A DNA stretch of 64,000 nucleotides from an uncultured Oligoflexales bacterium (GCA_958296095.1 OY282434.1:1642001-1706000), one strand, 5' to 3'; counted from the first letter of the stretch, positions 8,436-17,420 are shown. Made by a program: numbers and translations. Notes: generated from the sequence alone by a model not told the origin.

Positions 8436-9719
8436 ATGGCAGCGCGTGTGGTTAAATTTTCGCCTTCGCATTTTTTTCTCCTATTTTTACTAGTGTTGAG
8501 TCAGCGTGCGCTGAGTGCAGGCGAGGAACGCTATCAAGCGTTAGAAACTTTTGCGAAGGTCATTTACTTTCTCGAAACAAGCTATTTTGACCCAGAGCAG
8601 GTGGCACAGACCAAACTAATCCAACACGCGTTACAGGGCATGGTTGGCAAGCTCGACCCGCATACGGTGATCATGCCGCGAGAAGCCTTTCGGCAGTTGA
8701 CGATGGACACGCAGGGCAAGTTTGGCGGGGTGGGCATTATCGTGTCACGAGAACAGGATAAGCTCATCGTTATCTCGGCGATCGAGGGCACACCTGCGGC
8801 GCGAGCTGGCATCAAGTCAGGCGATGAGATCATTGCCATCGACGAGCACAAGGTCGAAGTTATCGGCAGCGACACTGCACTGAAGAAAATGCGGGGAGCG
8901 GTGGGCACGAAGGTAACTTTCATGATCAAGCGGGGCGAGGCCGAGATGCTGACCTTCGAGCTAGTGCGGGAGGTCATCAAGATCAAGTCGGTGCAAACGG
9001 CGAACCTCAGCCAACATATTATCTACGTCAGGATCAACAGTTTTCAGGGCGATACAGGCGACGAACTAGAGAAAATCTTGCAGGCCAGACATGCAACGCT
9101 GAAGGGCATGGTGTTAGACCTGCGCAACAATCCCGGTGGCTTGTTGGAGCAGTCAGTCAAAGTCAGCGACCTGTTTATCGAGTCAGGCTTGATCGTTTCC
9201 ACCGTCGGCAGAAACCGCAACCGCATCGAGCGTGAGTTTGCGCACAAGCGCGGCACCTATGGGGGTTTTCCTGTGGTGGTGCTGGTCAACAGTAGCACGG
9301 CGAGTGCGGCAGAAATCGTCGCGGGTGCATTGCAGGATCACGGACGGGCCCTCGTCGTTGGCACGACTACCTTCGGCAAAGGCTCGGTGCAGACGTTGAT
9401 CGTGTTGCCCGATGGCTCAGGTTTGAAACTCACCGTGGCGCGCTACTACACGCCCAACGATCGTTCAATTCAAGCGAAGGGCATTGAACCAGATATATTC
9501 GTTGCCAGTCGACCGACCGGCGCGCAGAAGAGCGGCCCTAGAGAAGCAGATCTCAAGCATCATATCAAGGGACAGGACTTGAGTAATCTTTCTGAAAACA
9601 TCGGCCTGTTGCAAGAGATCAAGAGCTGGCCACCTCAACGCCAACAAGACCGTCAACTAACCACTGCATTCACCTATCTCAAAGGCTGGACCGCCTTTAG
9701 CCGCAGCCAAGGCTCTTGA
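8436..9719 (+). CDS. C-terminal processing protease, S41 family (CtpA-like)
   Basis: A 427-residue exported serine protease. It has a signal peptide with predicted cleavage after ALSA (about residue 28), a PDZ domain at about 85-170 (KFGGVGIIV...GDEIIAIDEHKV) and an S41 core. The catalytic Ser lies in VNSSTASAAEIVAGALQDH and the Lys in GTTTFGKGSVQT, the usual Ser-Lys dyad. Such proteases trim or degrade periplasmic proteins by their C-termini and often act on cell-wall hydrolases. The gene follows the PilF-like gene by 33 bp and may be co-transcribed. Confidence 0.92.
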   Translation: MAARVVKFSPSHFFLLFLLVLSQRALSAGEERYQALETFAKVIYFLETSYFDPEQVAQTKLIQHALQGMVGKLDPHTVIMPREAFRQLTMDTQGKFGGVGIIVSREQDKLIVISAIEGTPAARAGIKSGDEIIAIDEHKVEVIGSDTALKKMRGAVGTKVTFMIKRGEAEMLTFELVREVIKIKSVQTANLSQHIIYVRINSFQGDTGDELEKILQARHATLKGMVLDLRNNPGGLLEQSVKVSDLFIESGLIVSTVGRNRNRIEREFAHKRGTYGGFPVVVLVNSSTASAAEIVAGALQDHGRALVVGTTTFGKGSVQTLIVLPDGSGLKLTVARYYTPNDRSIQAKGIEPDIFVASRPTGAQKSGPREADLKHHIKGQDLSNLSENIGLLQEIKSWPPQRQQDRQLTTAFTYLKGWTAFSRSQGS

Positions 9720-9726
9720 GTTTGCT

Positions 9727-9754
9727 TTGCAAGACGTTGGTATTGGGTTAGAAT
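9727..9754 (+). promoter_or_regulatory. Candidate sigma70-type promoter for the SGNH lipoprotein gene
   Basis: TTGCAA at 9727 and TAGAAT at 9749 are separated by 16 bp, about 60 bp before the start codon of the next gene. A good GAGGTAAC ribosome binding site precedes that start. Confidence 0.35.
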
Positions 9755-9812
9755 ACTAGGGAGCGTTCCATATGGTGGTAAAGTGGTTTATCTTTGGCTA
9801 TGAGGTAACATA

Positions 9813-10949
9813 ATGAAAAGTATTTTTGCACTGATCCTGTCGGCTGTATACCTCCTCCTGCCTGCGTGTGAGTCTGATGAGCATGCTCACGGCGAGCGCG
9901 GCGAGCCGATCAGCAGTGAGCACGAACACGAGCATGAACATGAGCATGAACATGAGCATGAACATGGGCGTGAGGGCGGTTCTGAAGTCGCGGTTGGTTT
10001 CGCGGACTTTCGTCTGACGGTGCTGGGCAATAGCGTTGCGGTTGGTTTTTTGAGTGACACGCAGATGGGGCAGGAACTGTCTGCCGACAACGAGTTCTTC
10101 AACGCTATGCTGAGCGGCAAGCCCCAGCATCCATCGACGTTCGATGACTACTACAAGCATCATTTCAAAAATGTGTTTTCATCGGGGCAACACTGTGTAT
10201 CGCTTGCCTGTCGGATTGAGCACAACAACTTCCATGTTCACAACCTTGCCGTATCTGGGGCAAGAGCGAGTGGCACGCGTCCGGTGGACATTGCAGCCCA
10301 GCTTGAGCGTGCCGACCTCAGGACGACCCACTACGTGTTGGAAGCAGGCACGAACGATTTTTGTGACCTCGACTTCGACCAAGACACTTTGATCGCATCG
10401 CTTAGGCAGGTAAGCGAAAAGATTCTTGCCCGTAATGCTCAAGCCCAGCTATTGATTGTGCCCGTGTTGCCAGTCGTTAGCGTGTTTCGTGACGTGACCA
10501 GCCCTGAAGATACCGCCTTCACTAGAGATGGCAAGACCTACACCTGCGCCCAGATAAGAGACGGTGGCCTTGCCCCACCTGAATATCGGCAGCTGGCGAG
10601 CTTTTGTCCGCGTATCAGCGGTGCCGACACGGCACAACTTGATGTGATGCAGGCGGAACTGGATGCGGTCAATGCGGCACTCGGTGCGCTGACTAGCACG
10701 ACAACGCATGTTGATGCCTCTCTCGCACCAGAGGACGGATCACTGGCAGCCAACGCGCATCGGGTCACCTTAGCTGCGTCGTTGGCTAAACAGGTGTTCG
10801 AACCACAACATCTAGCCGCCGACTGTTTTCATCCCAGCCGCGCGGGGATAGAAGTTATCTCTGCACAAATTTTTGCCCATGTGCCAGACTGGAAACCGCA
10901 CCGTGTTGTCGTTACAGATTCTCGCCCCCAATCCAGATTGACACACTGA
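9813..10949 (+). CDS. Exported SGNH/GDSL-like hydrolase lipoprotein with His-rich head
   Basis: A lipoprotein signal ends at LLLPAC (Cys at about 19). A low-complexity acidic and histidine head follows (about 23-51), with eight consecutive Glu-His pairs. The rest matches the SGNH hydrolase blocks: VLGNSVAVG (block I, GNS instead of GDS), AVSGARASG (block II), EAGTNDFCD (block III) and DCFHPSRAG (block V, D-x-x-H). It is probably an envelope esterase or lipase. The His-rich head could bind zinc, nickel or copper, or act as a metal store. A GAGGTAAC site lies before the ATG. The Glu-His DNA repeat (about 9918-9966) could change in copy number by slippage. Confidence 0.75.
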   Translation: MKSIFALILSAVYLLLPACESDEHAHGERGEPISSEHEHEHEHEHEHEHEHGREGGSEVAVGFADFRLTVLGNSVAVGFLSDTQMGQELSADNEFFNAMLSGKPQHPSTFDDYYKHHFKNVFSSGQHCVSLACRIEHNNFHVHNLAVSGARASGTRPVDIAAQLERADLRTTHYVLEAGTNDFCDLDFDQDTLIASLRQVSEKILARNAQAQLLIVPVLPVVSVFRDVTSPEDTAFTRDGKTYTCAQIRDGGLAPPEYRQLASFCPRISGADTAQLDVMQAELDAVNAALGALTSTTTHVDASLAPEDGSLAANAHRVTLAASLAKQVFEPQHLAADCFHPSRAGIEVISAQIFAHVPDWKPHRVVVTDSRPQSRLTH

Positions 10950-11006
10950 GCGCGCTAGCAGGCGGAGGATTAAGCACCATCCAGGCGGGGCGGCTGAGAC
11001 GAGTCG

Positions 11007-12398
11007 ATGGCCACAGAAGTAGCTGCTGCGATCACAGTTTACGATTGGCTTGTGTTCGCGGCGGTCATGGTGGCCACGTTCTTGCTCGTCGTTTACGGGA
11101 CGCGACGCAAAACCCACCCACCCTCGGCACGTGCGGGTCTGCTCGACTACATGCTGATGGGACGGCGGCTAACCCTGCCGATGTTCATCGCCACCCTCGC
11201 GGCCACCTGGTACGGTGGTATCTTCGGAGTCACGCAGTTTGCTTTCGAGAAGGGCATCTACGCCTTCCTGATTCAGGGCATCTTCTGGTATGCAGCCTAC
11301 CTGCTGTTTGCCTTCCTGATTGCACCAGCAATGCGCAAATTCAAGGCAATGACCTTACCACAGCTGGTCACGCAGATGTTCGGGCCATGGTCAGGGCGGC
11401 TCAGCAGCATATTTAATTTCTGCAACGTGTTGCCTCTCGTCTATGCCATCAGTCTCGGTATTTTTTTGCAGACTATCAGCGGCGGTGATTTTTTTGTCTG
11501 CACTGCCTTGGGTTTGCTGGCCATCGTTTGCTACTCAGCGCTGAGCGGATTTCGGGCCATCGTTTACTCTGACATCGCCCAGTTTATCGCCATGTATGTG
11601 GCAGTAGCAATCGTGTTAATATTTTCTTACTTGACCTATGGTGGGTATGATTTTTTACGCCAACATTTGCCACCCACACACTTCACCCTGTTCGACCGCG
11701 AGCCACTGCTGCCGACGCTGGTCTGGGGTTTTATTGCCTTATCGACACTGGTTGATCCCAATTTCTATCAGCGTGTTTTCGCCGCCCGCTCACTGACGGT
11801 AGCTCGCCGCGGAATTTTGTTCACCACCTGTATCTGGATAACCTTCGATCTCTGCACGGTGCTCGGTGCAATGTATGCCCGCGCCGCGTATCCAGAACTC
11901 AACGCAGCACATGCCTACCTCACCTACAGTTTGGCGATCTTACCTGCGGGCTTGAAGGGGCTCATGCTTGCAGGTGTCTGTGCCACCATTCTTTCGACGA
12001 TGGATTCTTACCTGTTCATCGCTTCTACCTCGATATCGTTTGACCTGTGCGGTTACAAGAGCGGCAGGTCAAGATGGCCACATATCCTTGCCCTCATCTT
12101 TTCAGGACTGCTGACCCTAGCGCTAGTACAGCTGTTTCAGAATAGCATTCCCCAGGTGTGGAAAGTGCTGGGGACCTATTCAGCTGCCTGCCTGCTATTG
12201 CCTGTGTTGTATGGTTATTTTGCCCGCCACAAAATACGAGATTGGCAGTTCGTCACCATCTGCCTGGCCGCGGCTACAGGAGTTACGGCTTGGAAGTTTT
12301 ACCCCGACAACGCCTGGCTGGATGAGCTGTATGTCGGGATTGCTATCAGTGCTGGGGGCATCGCGGTCTTGCGGCTGTTCGATCGTGCCTCCTCATGA
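11007..12398 (+). CDS. Sodium:solute symporter family transporter
   Basis: A 463-residue membrane protein with about 12-13 hydrophobic segments and SSS-family features: an N-terminal helix, DYMLMGRRLTLPMFIATLAATW, the region GFRAIVYSDIAQF, and CATILSTMDSYLFIASTSI, which holds the conserved Ser/Asp helix of LeuT-fold symporters. Substrate cannot be read from sequence. It lies 57 bp after the SGNH lipoprotein gene and may share its transcript. Confidence 0.88.
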   Translation: MATEVAAAITVYDWLVFAAVMVATFLLVVYGTRRKTHPPSARAGLLDYMLMGRRLTLPMFIATLAATWYGGIFGVTQFAFEKGIYAFLIQGIFWYAAYLLFAFLIAPAMRKFKAMTLPQLVTQMFGPWSGRLSSIFNFCNVLPLVYAISLGIFLQTISGGDFFVCTALGLLAIVCYSALSGFRAIVYSDIAQFIAMYVAVAIVLIFSYLTYGGYDFLRQHLPPTHFTLFDREPLLPTLVWGFIALSTLVDPNFYQRVFAARSLTVARRGILFTTCIWITFDLCTVLGAMYARAAYPELNAAHAYLTYSLAILPAGLKGLMLAGVCATILSTMDSYLFIASTSISFDLCGYKSGRSRWPHILALIFSGLLTLALVQLFQNSIPQVWKVLGTYSAACLLLPVLYGYFARHKIRDWQFVTICLAAATGVTAWKFYPDNAWLDELYVGIAISAGGIAVLRLFDRASS

Positions 12399-12437
12399 AC
12401 CGCGCGACGTGAAGTGGTTGAGCTGATTGCCGCGCCG

Positions 12438-13397
12438 CTAAAATTTCTGGATACTCTGCAAGGCCGCGTCAATCTCGGTGAACTTGAAGGTATAGCCTGT
12501 GCTCAGCGTGCGCTGCGGCACAACCCGTTGACTGCTAGTAACTACCGTCGCCTTCTCGCCCAGTAGCAAGTGCAATAGCCATCGGGGGACGCGCACGGGG
12601 CTGGCGAACAGGGGACGAAAACGTCGTAGCAAGGCCTGATGCAGGGTGTTGTAAGTTATCGCTTGCGGCACGGTGAGGTTATAGACTCCGTGGCAAGCAC
12701 GGTCCTGCAAAGCCTGGCGCACGAAGCCGCAAATGTCATCGCTGTGCACCCAACTCACATACTGCTTGCCACTGCCTAGCGCCGCCCCGCCACCGAGTCG
12801 GTAGATCTTGCCTAGCATCCGCAGCGCCCCGCCACCGTTGCCTAGCACCATACCAAAGCGCAGCAGCACCCAGCGATTGTCCAACCCCGCGTCAACCAGG
12901 CTGGCCTCCCACTGTCGTGCGGTTGTGGCAAGAAACCCCGTGCCTGCCGCACTGCTCTCGACAAGCTCGGTATCGCCACGCTCGCCGTAGTAGCCGACGG
13001 CGGCCGCCTGCACCACCACTGGCTGATGCGACAACTGCCGTAGCGCCACTACCATTGCCCGCGTCGTCTGCACCCGTGACGCGACGATCTCGGCCCGACG
13101 CGCCCGGTGCCAGCGCCCTTCCGCCACCGATGCTCCCGCCAAATTGACCACCACATCAACATCGGCAAGCGCCGCCGCGGGCAATGTGCCATCCTGCTGC
13201 CAGCGATAAGCCCGCGCTGGATAAGGTAACTTCACCTGTGTGGCACGACTCAACACCCGCAAGGCATAGCCCTCGGCCTGCAAAAAATCACCTAGCAGCC
13301 GCCCGACAAAACCGCTTCCGCCGATCAACAGCACACTCCTGCGTTTTTTTCTAGGCAACCTGCTTGACACCATAACCCCACTTTGATAATGACGCAC
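12438..13397 (-). CDS. NAD(P)-dependent epimerase, TIGR01777 / YfcH type
   Basis: An extended short-chain dehydrogenase of 319 residues. It has the Rossmann motif LIGGSGFVGRLLGDFL near residue 25, VVNLAGASV, the active-site region VGYYGERGD, and the C-terminal extension (PRWLLHLLLGEKATVV ... PQRTLSTGYTF) that marks the TIGR01777 group. The substrate of this family is not established. A start at the internal Met (about residue 9) is equally possible. It is convergent with the symporter and divergent from the repeat-protein gene, with little intergenic space. Confidence 0.88.
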   Translation of the reverse strand: MRHYQSGVMVSSRLPRKKRRSVLLIGGSGFVGRLLGDFLQAEGYALRVLSRATQVKLPYPARAYRWQQDGTLPAAALADVDVVVNLAGASVAEGRWHRARRAEIVASRVQTTRAMVVALRQLSHQPVVVQAAAVGYYGERGDTELVESSAAGTGFLATTARQWEASLVDAGLDNRWVLLRFGMVLGNGGGALRMLGKIYRLGGGAALGSGKQYVSWVHSDDICGFVRQALQDRACHGVYNLTVPQAITYNTLHQALLRRFRPLFASPVRVPRWLLHLLLGEKATVVTSSQRVVPQRTLSTGYTFKFTEIDAALQSIQKF

Positions 13398-13430
13398 GGT
13401 CGTATTTTGATCAATTTGAGGAGAATTACA

Positions 13431-14348
13431 ATGAGATCCTTTACCAAACAGCTGAGTGTGATGGTATGCAGTATTGCCGTGTGTGGCGCTGCTGTGTACG
13501 CGAACAGCAGTGCAATCGGCAGACGTGCTGTCGCACTCGCAAAAACAACCTCACCGCAAGTTGGCTGGCCACTTTCGAAGATGCTTAACCCCCCTCCCTA
13601 CGGGTTGCTGGCGGCTGCACCACAGGAGGGGGGGTTACTGGATCATATGATGCCGCACGGTAGGCCTGCAGTCAGTGGTGAGATATGGGCAGTCCGGATT
13701 AGCGATGCTGACGGTGAGATATCGGCAAGCCAGATTACCGATGCTGACGGTGAGATATCGGCAGGCCGGATTACCGATGCTGACGGTGAGATATGGGCAG
13801 TCCGGATTAGCGATGCTGACGGTGAGATATCGGCAAGCCAGATTACCGATATAGTGGCAAGCCAGATTACCGATATTTTGGCGCAAGAAATCGGCCCCTA
13901 TGGTGAGCAGTTGTTCACACGCAAAGACGCTGAGATAGTGGCAAGCCGGATTACCGATATTTTGGCGCAAGAAATCGGCCCCTACGGTGAGATAGTGGCA
14001 AGTCAGATTACCGATACAGTGGCAAGCCAGATTACTGATGCCGACGTTGAACTGCTGGCAAGCCAGCTTACCGATATTTTGGCGCAAGAAATCGGCCCCT
14101 ATGGTGAGCAGTTGTTCACACGCAAAGACGCTGAGATAGTGGCAAGCCGGATTACCGATATTTTCAACAAACAGCCTATCGAGAAGCGGCCTATTGATGA
14201 CGAGCAGTCGCGCACACGCAAAGACGCGGCGATGATTACCGATATTTTGGCGCAAGAAATCGGCCCCTACGGTGGGCAGTCGCACACAGGCGAAGACAGA
14301 GGCTTGTTGTTACATGCACACGGTGTACCTGCGGGGCTAAACCCCTAA
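13431..14348 (+). CDS. Exported tandem-repeat protein of unknown function
   Basis: The start at 13431 follows a strong site (GAGGAGA at 13418) and gives a signal peptide MRSFTKQLSVMVCSIAVCGA... with cleavage near residue 28. An in-frame ATG at 13383 lacks this. From about residue 80 the protein is built of short repeats: a 12-residue type around DADGEISASQIT and a longer type containing ITDILAQEIGPYGEQLFTRKD, interleaved in at least ten units. No known domain is recognised. The repeats are rich in Ile, Asp, Glu and Gly and may form a beta-solenoid or an extended surface structure. The DNA repeats are close to identical, which suggests recent expansion. A G7 run near 13628 lies before the repeats. 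Confidence 0.7.
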   Translation: MRSFTKQLSVMVCSIAVCGAAVYANSSAIGRRAVALAKTTSPQVGWPLSKMLNPPPYGLLAAAPQEGGLLDHMMPHGRPAVSGEIWAVRISDADGEISASQITDADGEISAGRITDADGEIWAVRISDADGEISASQITDIVASQITDILAQEIGPYGEQLFTRKDAEIVASRITDILAQEIGPYGEIVASQITDTVASQITDADVELLASQLTDILAQEIGPYGEQLFTRKDAEIVASRITDIFNKQPIEKRPIDDEQSRTRKDAAMITDILAQEIGPYGGQSHTGEDRGLLLHAHGVPAGLNP

Positions 14349-14393
14349 GATAGTTCGCGGAGCGCAGGCTCGATTGGTTTCTGTTGCACAGCG

Positions 14394-14436
14394 AAAAGAA
14401 GCACCCTCTATTTGCCACGGCTAGTGAGGGTGCTTC
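14394..14436 (-). terminator. Rho-independent terminator of the SulP operon
   Basis: A perfect 11-bp inverted repeat (GAAGCACCCTC at 14398 and GAGGGTGCTTC ending at 14436) with a 17-nt loop. Read on the minus strand it is followed by TTTT (14397-14394). It lies about 95 bp after the SulP stop. Confidence 0.7.
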
Positions 14437-14531
14437 CATCTTGCCCCATCTTGATGACCTTACCTGAGCGCGGCACTTGTTCCTTGATCATAGCCTCGCT
14501 GATAAGCGTCTCCTAAAGAAACGATTCTCCT

Positions 14532-16016
14532 TCAAGACCAGTAACTCTCCAGATCGCCCGCGAGCGAGGAGGTGCCGCGGAAGCTGATCTTGATCTGCTT
14601 AGCCTTGCAACGGGCAAAAAAATCCTCAAACAGGTTGATAATGTCACGATCGATAGCCAGCGGTACTGGGCGAGCGTTGTCGAGCACAACTTCGGAACGA
14701 TCGGGGATATTGTCGAGGATACCGCGTAAGAGAGGGCGGTTGAGGAAGGATATATCTTTCATGATCCGGATAACATGGCGACCGTTCTCGGAGGTAAAAA
14801 TAACCGGGCTTTCGGTGTTGGTTTTCATGATGAAGAAAATACTGATCGCCAAGCCGAGACCGATGCCGCTCAGAAAATCAACAAAGGCACAGGTGATGGT
14901 AGTGACGACGAAGGGTAGGAACTGACTTTTGCCCAGCTTGAACATCTGACGATAGATACGGGGGGAATTCATGCGGATACCGATGAAGACTAGCAAGGCG
15001 GCTAACGAGGCTAAGGGTATTAGGGCGATGACTTGCGGAATTAGCAGAAAACACAACGATAGCCAAATCCCGTGCAGGATCGCGGATAGACGGCTTTCGT
15101 TGCCAGCAATCTTGTTTGCCGCGGAACGCAGCGCGGAGGAGATAATCGGCAAGCCACCGAGCAGACCGACGAGGAAGTTGGCGATCCCTTGACCGAGTAT
15201 CTCACGGTTTTTTGAACTCGGTGTCCCTTTATCCATGCTGTCAGCCGCGTCGAGGCTGATCAGCGACAGAAGCGAGGCGACGGCCGCGATAACCAGGGCC
15301 GCTTTGAAGGTGATGCTCTTCTGCAGCGCACTCCAGTCAAATTGAAAAAAAGTTCCCCACAGCTGGCTAGTGTCCGCTGAGAAGACATGCCCGATGAGAT
15401 AGGTGGTATCTATGTATAGGGAGGGAAGCAATCTGGCAAAAAGCAGGCTGTTACTGACAACGGCAACGACGACGACAAACAAGCCCGCAGGTAAAAATTT
15501 AAAAAATTTATGATAGGCCTTGAGTCTATCCCAGAGGAAGATGCAGATCATCGAGAAGCTACCGATGGCGATAACCCCCAGATGAGGCTGTCCTTGAGTT
15601 TGCCAATGGGAGAGGGCGATAACTTGTGGCAATTGCTTGCTGATAAGTTGGAGGCCGATGCCCGCGAGCACCCCTTTGATGACTGCGCTGGGAAAATAGT
15701 CACCGATGCTGCCGCCTTTGCTCAGGCCGAGAATGATTTGCAAAATACCCGCGAGGGTGATGGCAAGCATCAGTCCTGCAACCGAGCCGATGCTGTCGAT
15801 GAAGCCCGCGGCGATTACGGCCACGCCTGGCACAGGACCTGAGACCGCCAGACGTGAACCGCTGATTGCACCGACGACGATTCCACCGACAACACCCGCG
15901 ATGAGGCCCGTCGAGACCGGTAAACCTGCCACGAGGGCCGAGCCGAGACAGATCGGTAATGAGACGAGAAAGACGACGAGCGAAGCACGAATATCGTTAC
16001 CGAGACGGCTGAGCAT
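14532..16016 (-). CDS. SulP family anion transporter with short C-terminal STAS-like domain
   Basis: A 494-residue inner-membrane protein. The N-terminal 400 residues are hydrophobic with SulP features (VVGGIVVGAISGSRLAVSGP, then GGLPIISSALRSAANKIAG). The C-terminal tail (about 405-494) has the alternating helix-strand look of a STAS domain: FTSENGRHVIRIMKDISFLNR, EVVLDNARPVPLAID, ISFRGTSSL. SulP proteins carry sulfate, bicarbonate or other anions. Here the gene follows an anti-sigma-type ATPase by 6 bp, and STAS domains are the classical partners of such kinases, so regulation of the transporter through its STAS domain is plausible but inferred. Confidence 0.88.
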   Translation of the reverse strand: MLSRLGNDIRASLVVFLVSLPICLGSALVAGLPVSTGLIAGVVGGIVVGAISGSRLAVSGPVPGVAVIAAGFIDSIGSVAGLMLAITLAGILQIILGLSKGGSIGDYFPSAVIKGVLAGIGLQLISKQLPQVIALSHWQTQGQPHLGVIAIGSFSMICIFLWDRLKAYHKFFKFLPAGLFVVVVAVVSNSLLFARLLPSLYIDTTYLIGHVFSADTSQLWGTFFQFDWSALQKSITFKAALVIAAVASLLSLISLDAADSMDKGTPSSKNREILGQGIANFLVGLLGGLPIISSALRSAANKIAGNESRLSAILHGIWLSLCFLLIPQVIALIPLASLAALLVFIGIRMNSPRIYRQMFKLGKSQFLPFVVTTITCAFVDFLSGIGLGLAISIFFIMKTNTESPVIFTSENGRHVIRIMKDISFLNRPLLRGILDNIPDRSEVVLDNARPVPLAIDRDIINLFEDFFARCKAKQIKISFRGTSSLAGDLESYWS

Positions 16017-16022
16017 CGCTGA

Positions 16023-16463
16023 TCAGTCCACGGTGCGTTTGCGTAGGGTTACCTGATTGCCGTTTGGCAACGGGGTGTATTCAATGTCATCGACGAGCTT
16101 GCGGATAAGCTCGATACCGAGCACCACTTCCTCATCTTTGTGGTCTTTTTTGACGATATGGCGGGTAAGATCGAAAGGTTTGGCGTTATCGATGACCTGC
16201 ACGACGAGCTCCCGTTCGTCACCGTGGATCTTGACGGTCACTAGCGGGGCGGCGTGCTTGTCGGGGTAGCCGTGCTTAAAAATATTGCCGAGCAGTTCAT
16301 CGAGACAGGTCTTTATCTCAAAATAGAGCATCGTGAGGCTCAGCCATTGCATTGGATAACGTCGGAGGTGGCTTTCTTGGTGGGTGACGACCGCGTCCTT
16401 CAGAGCATCGATGTCATCGATAGTCTTGAACTCGAAGGACAGCGGTGTCACGCGGTCAACCAT
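16023..16463 (-). CDS. Anti-sigma-factor-type histidine kinase-like ATPase
   Basis: A 146-residue single-domain GHKL ATPase of the SpoIIAB/RsbW type. The N box is seen in EIKTCLDELLGNIFKHGYPD and the G1-like box in VIDNAKPFDLTRH, with a closing strand NGNQVTLRKR. Such proteins phosphorylate a STAS partner or hold a sigma factor. The only STAS-like domain nearby is the tail of the SulP protein encoded 6 bp downstream. No sigma factor is adjacent. Confidence 0.8.
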   Translation of the reverse strand: MVDRVTPLSFEFKTIDDIDALKDAVVTHQESHLRRYPMQWLSLTMLYFEIKTCLDELLGNIFKHGYPDKHAAPLVTVKIHGDERELVVQVIDNAKPFDLTRHIVKKDHKDEEVVLGIELIRKLVDDIEYTPLPNGNQVTLRKRTVD

Positions 16464-16477
16464 CTCTACGATCTAGC

Positions 16478-17332
16478 CTAGCCCACGTAGGTGATGTCGG
16501 TAGTGCTGCCGTCGGCTGTGCTTGCCTTGACGATAGCAGCGATACCCGCCTTGGTTCTGTCGTCGAGCGACAAGGTGGAGGCATCGATAGTGCCAGCCAG
16601 GTATTCCCGTGCTTGCTCGATGGTGATGCTTTCGCCACGACCGTGGGCAACGACATCCTTACGGGCCAATGCAATTCGCAGAGTTTCATCGGGGTCGGAC
16701 AAGGCATAGGTGATACTTTCCCGAACCTTGGTAGCAATCTTTTTCGCCGTGTCGGTATCGATGTCTCTGCTGATCGCCAAGCTACCGAGTGGTAACGGCA
16801 GTTTGTGCTTTTGTTGCCAAGCACTGCCTAGAGACAATACCTGCTTGATGGGAAAATTTCGGTAACGGAGGGGAGGATGGAGAAATGCCGCGGCATCCAC
16901 TTCCTTGGCTAAAACAGCATCAGCCAATTCCCAGTAACCCATATGCACCGCCTCAAAACTTGGGAGCACCCCTTGGGCGGCAACGAAGGCTGAGGTGTCT
17001 TTACCAGGAAACGCGATAGTTTTACCTTGCAGATCTTCGGCCCCTTTTATCTGGGAATCGCTGGCAGTAACTATGACAGGTCCCTTGTCTTTCGCGGTAT
17101 GTGTGCCGACATTGAGCAGGTGATAGCGGTCGGCTATCCGTGGATAAGCCGCACTACTGACAACGACAACATCGAACTCACCTTGCTGGGCACGGTCGTT
17201 GAGTTCTTGTAGAGCACCACGATAGAAAGAAAAACTGAGCTCGCCGAGTGGGATTTTGCGCATTTCCAAGGGCAGGAACATAAAACTGTCGGTGACAGAC
17301 AGCTTGTGCGCAACCTTGATACATGGTTTCAT
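16478..17332 (-). CDS. MqnA/MqnD-like substrate-binding-fold protein
   Basis: A 284-residue protein without a signal peptide. The pattern follows MqnD, the 1,4-dihydroxy-6-naphthoate synthase of the futalosine pathway: TDSFMFLPLEMRKI, LNDRAQQGEFDVVVVSSAAYPRI, GPVIVTASD, GKTIAFPG, EVDAAAFLHPP, LPLPLGSLAISRDI. The typical first motif (HSPDPDDAFMF) is altered to AHKLSVTDSFMF. No other menaquinone genes are in the window, and the operon partners are a GHKL ATPase and a SulP transporter, so it may be a small-molecule sensor or binding protein rather than an enzyme. The start has a good GGAGAG site. It is the first gene of the three. Confidence 0.65.
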   Translation of the reverse strand: MKPCIKVAHKLSVTDSFMFLPLEMRKIPLGELSFSFYRGALQELNDRAQQGEFDVVVVSSAAYPRIADRYHLLNVGTHTAKDKGPVIVTASDSQIKGAEDLQGKTIAFPGKDTSAFVAAQGVLPSFEAVHMGYWELADAVLAKEVDAAAFLHPPLRYRNFPIKQVLSLGSAWQQKHKLPLPLGSLAISRDIDTDTAKKIATKVRESITYALSDPDETLRIALARKDVVAHGRGESITIEQAREYLAGTIDASTLSLDDRTKAGIAAIVKASTADGSTTDITYVG

Positions 17333-17374
17333 GAAAACTCTCCTCGTAAGTTATTAATAACGACCACCCGCCCG

Positions 17375-17403
17375 ACCTAACCGAAGGTCGTTGCCTCTGT
17401 CAA
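17375..17403 (-). promoter_or_regulatory. Candidate promoter of the MqnD-like / ATPase / SulP operon
   Basis: On the minus strand TTGACA (17403-17398) is followed after 17 bp by TTAGGT (17380-17375). The leader then contains an inverted repeat AACGACC/GGTCGTT and the palindrome TTATTAATAA before the ribosome binding site. Confidence 0.35.
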
Positions 17404-17420
17404 CAATAATAGCCACCAAC

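Noticed and set aside
13680-14280. Regularly spaced direct repeats resembling a CRISPR array
   Set aside because: Repeat lengths and spacings vary in multiples of three, the frame stays open, and no cas genes are near; they encode protein repeats.
13635-14285. A 216-residue open frame on the minus strand across the repeat-protein gene
   Set aside because: It is the complement of low-complexity coding repeats. The plus frame has a signal peptide and a strong ribosome binding site; the minus frame has neither.
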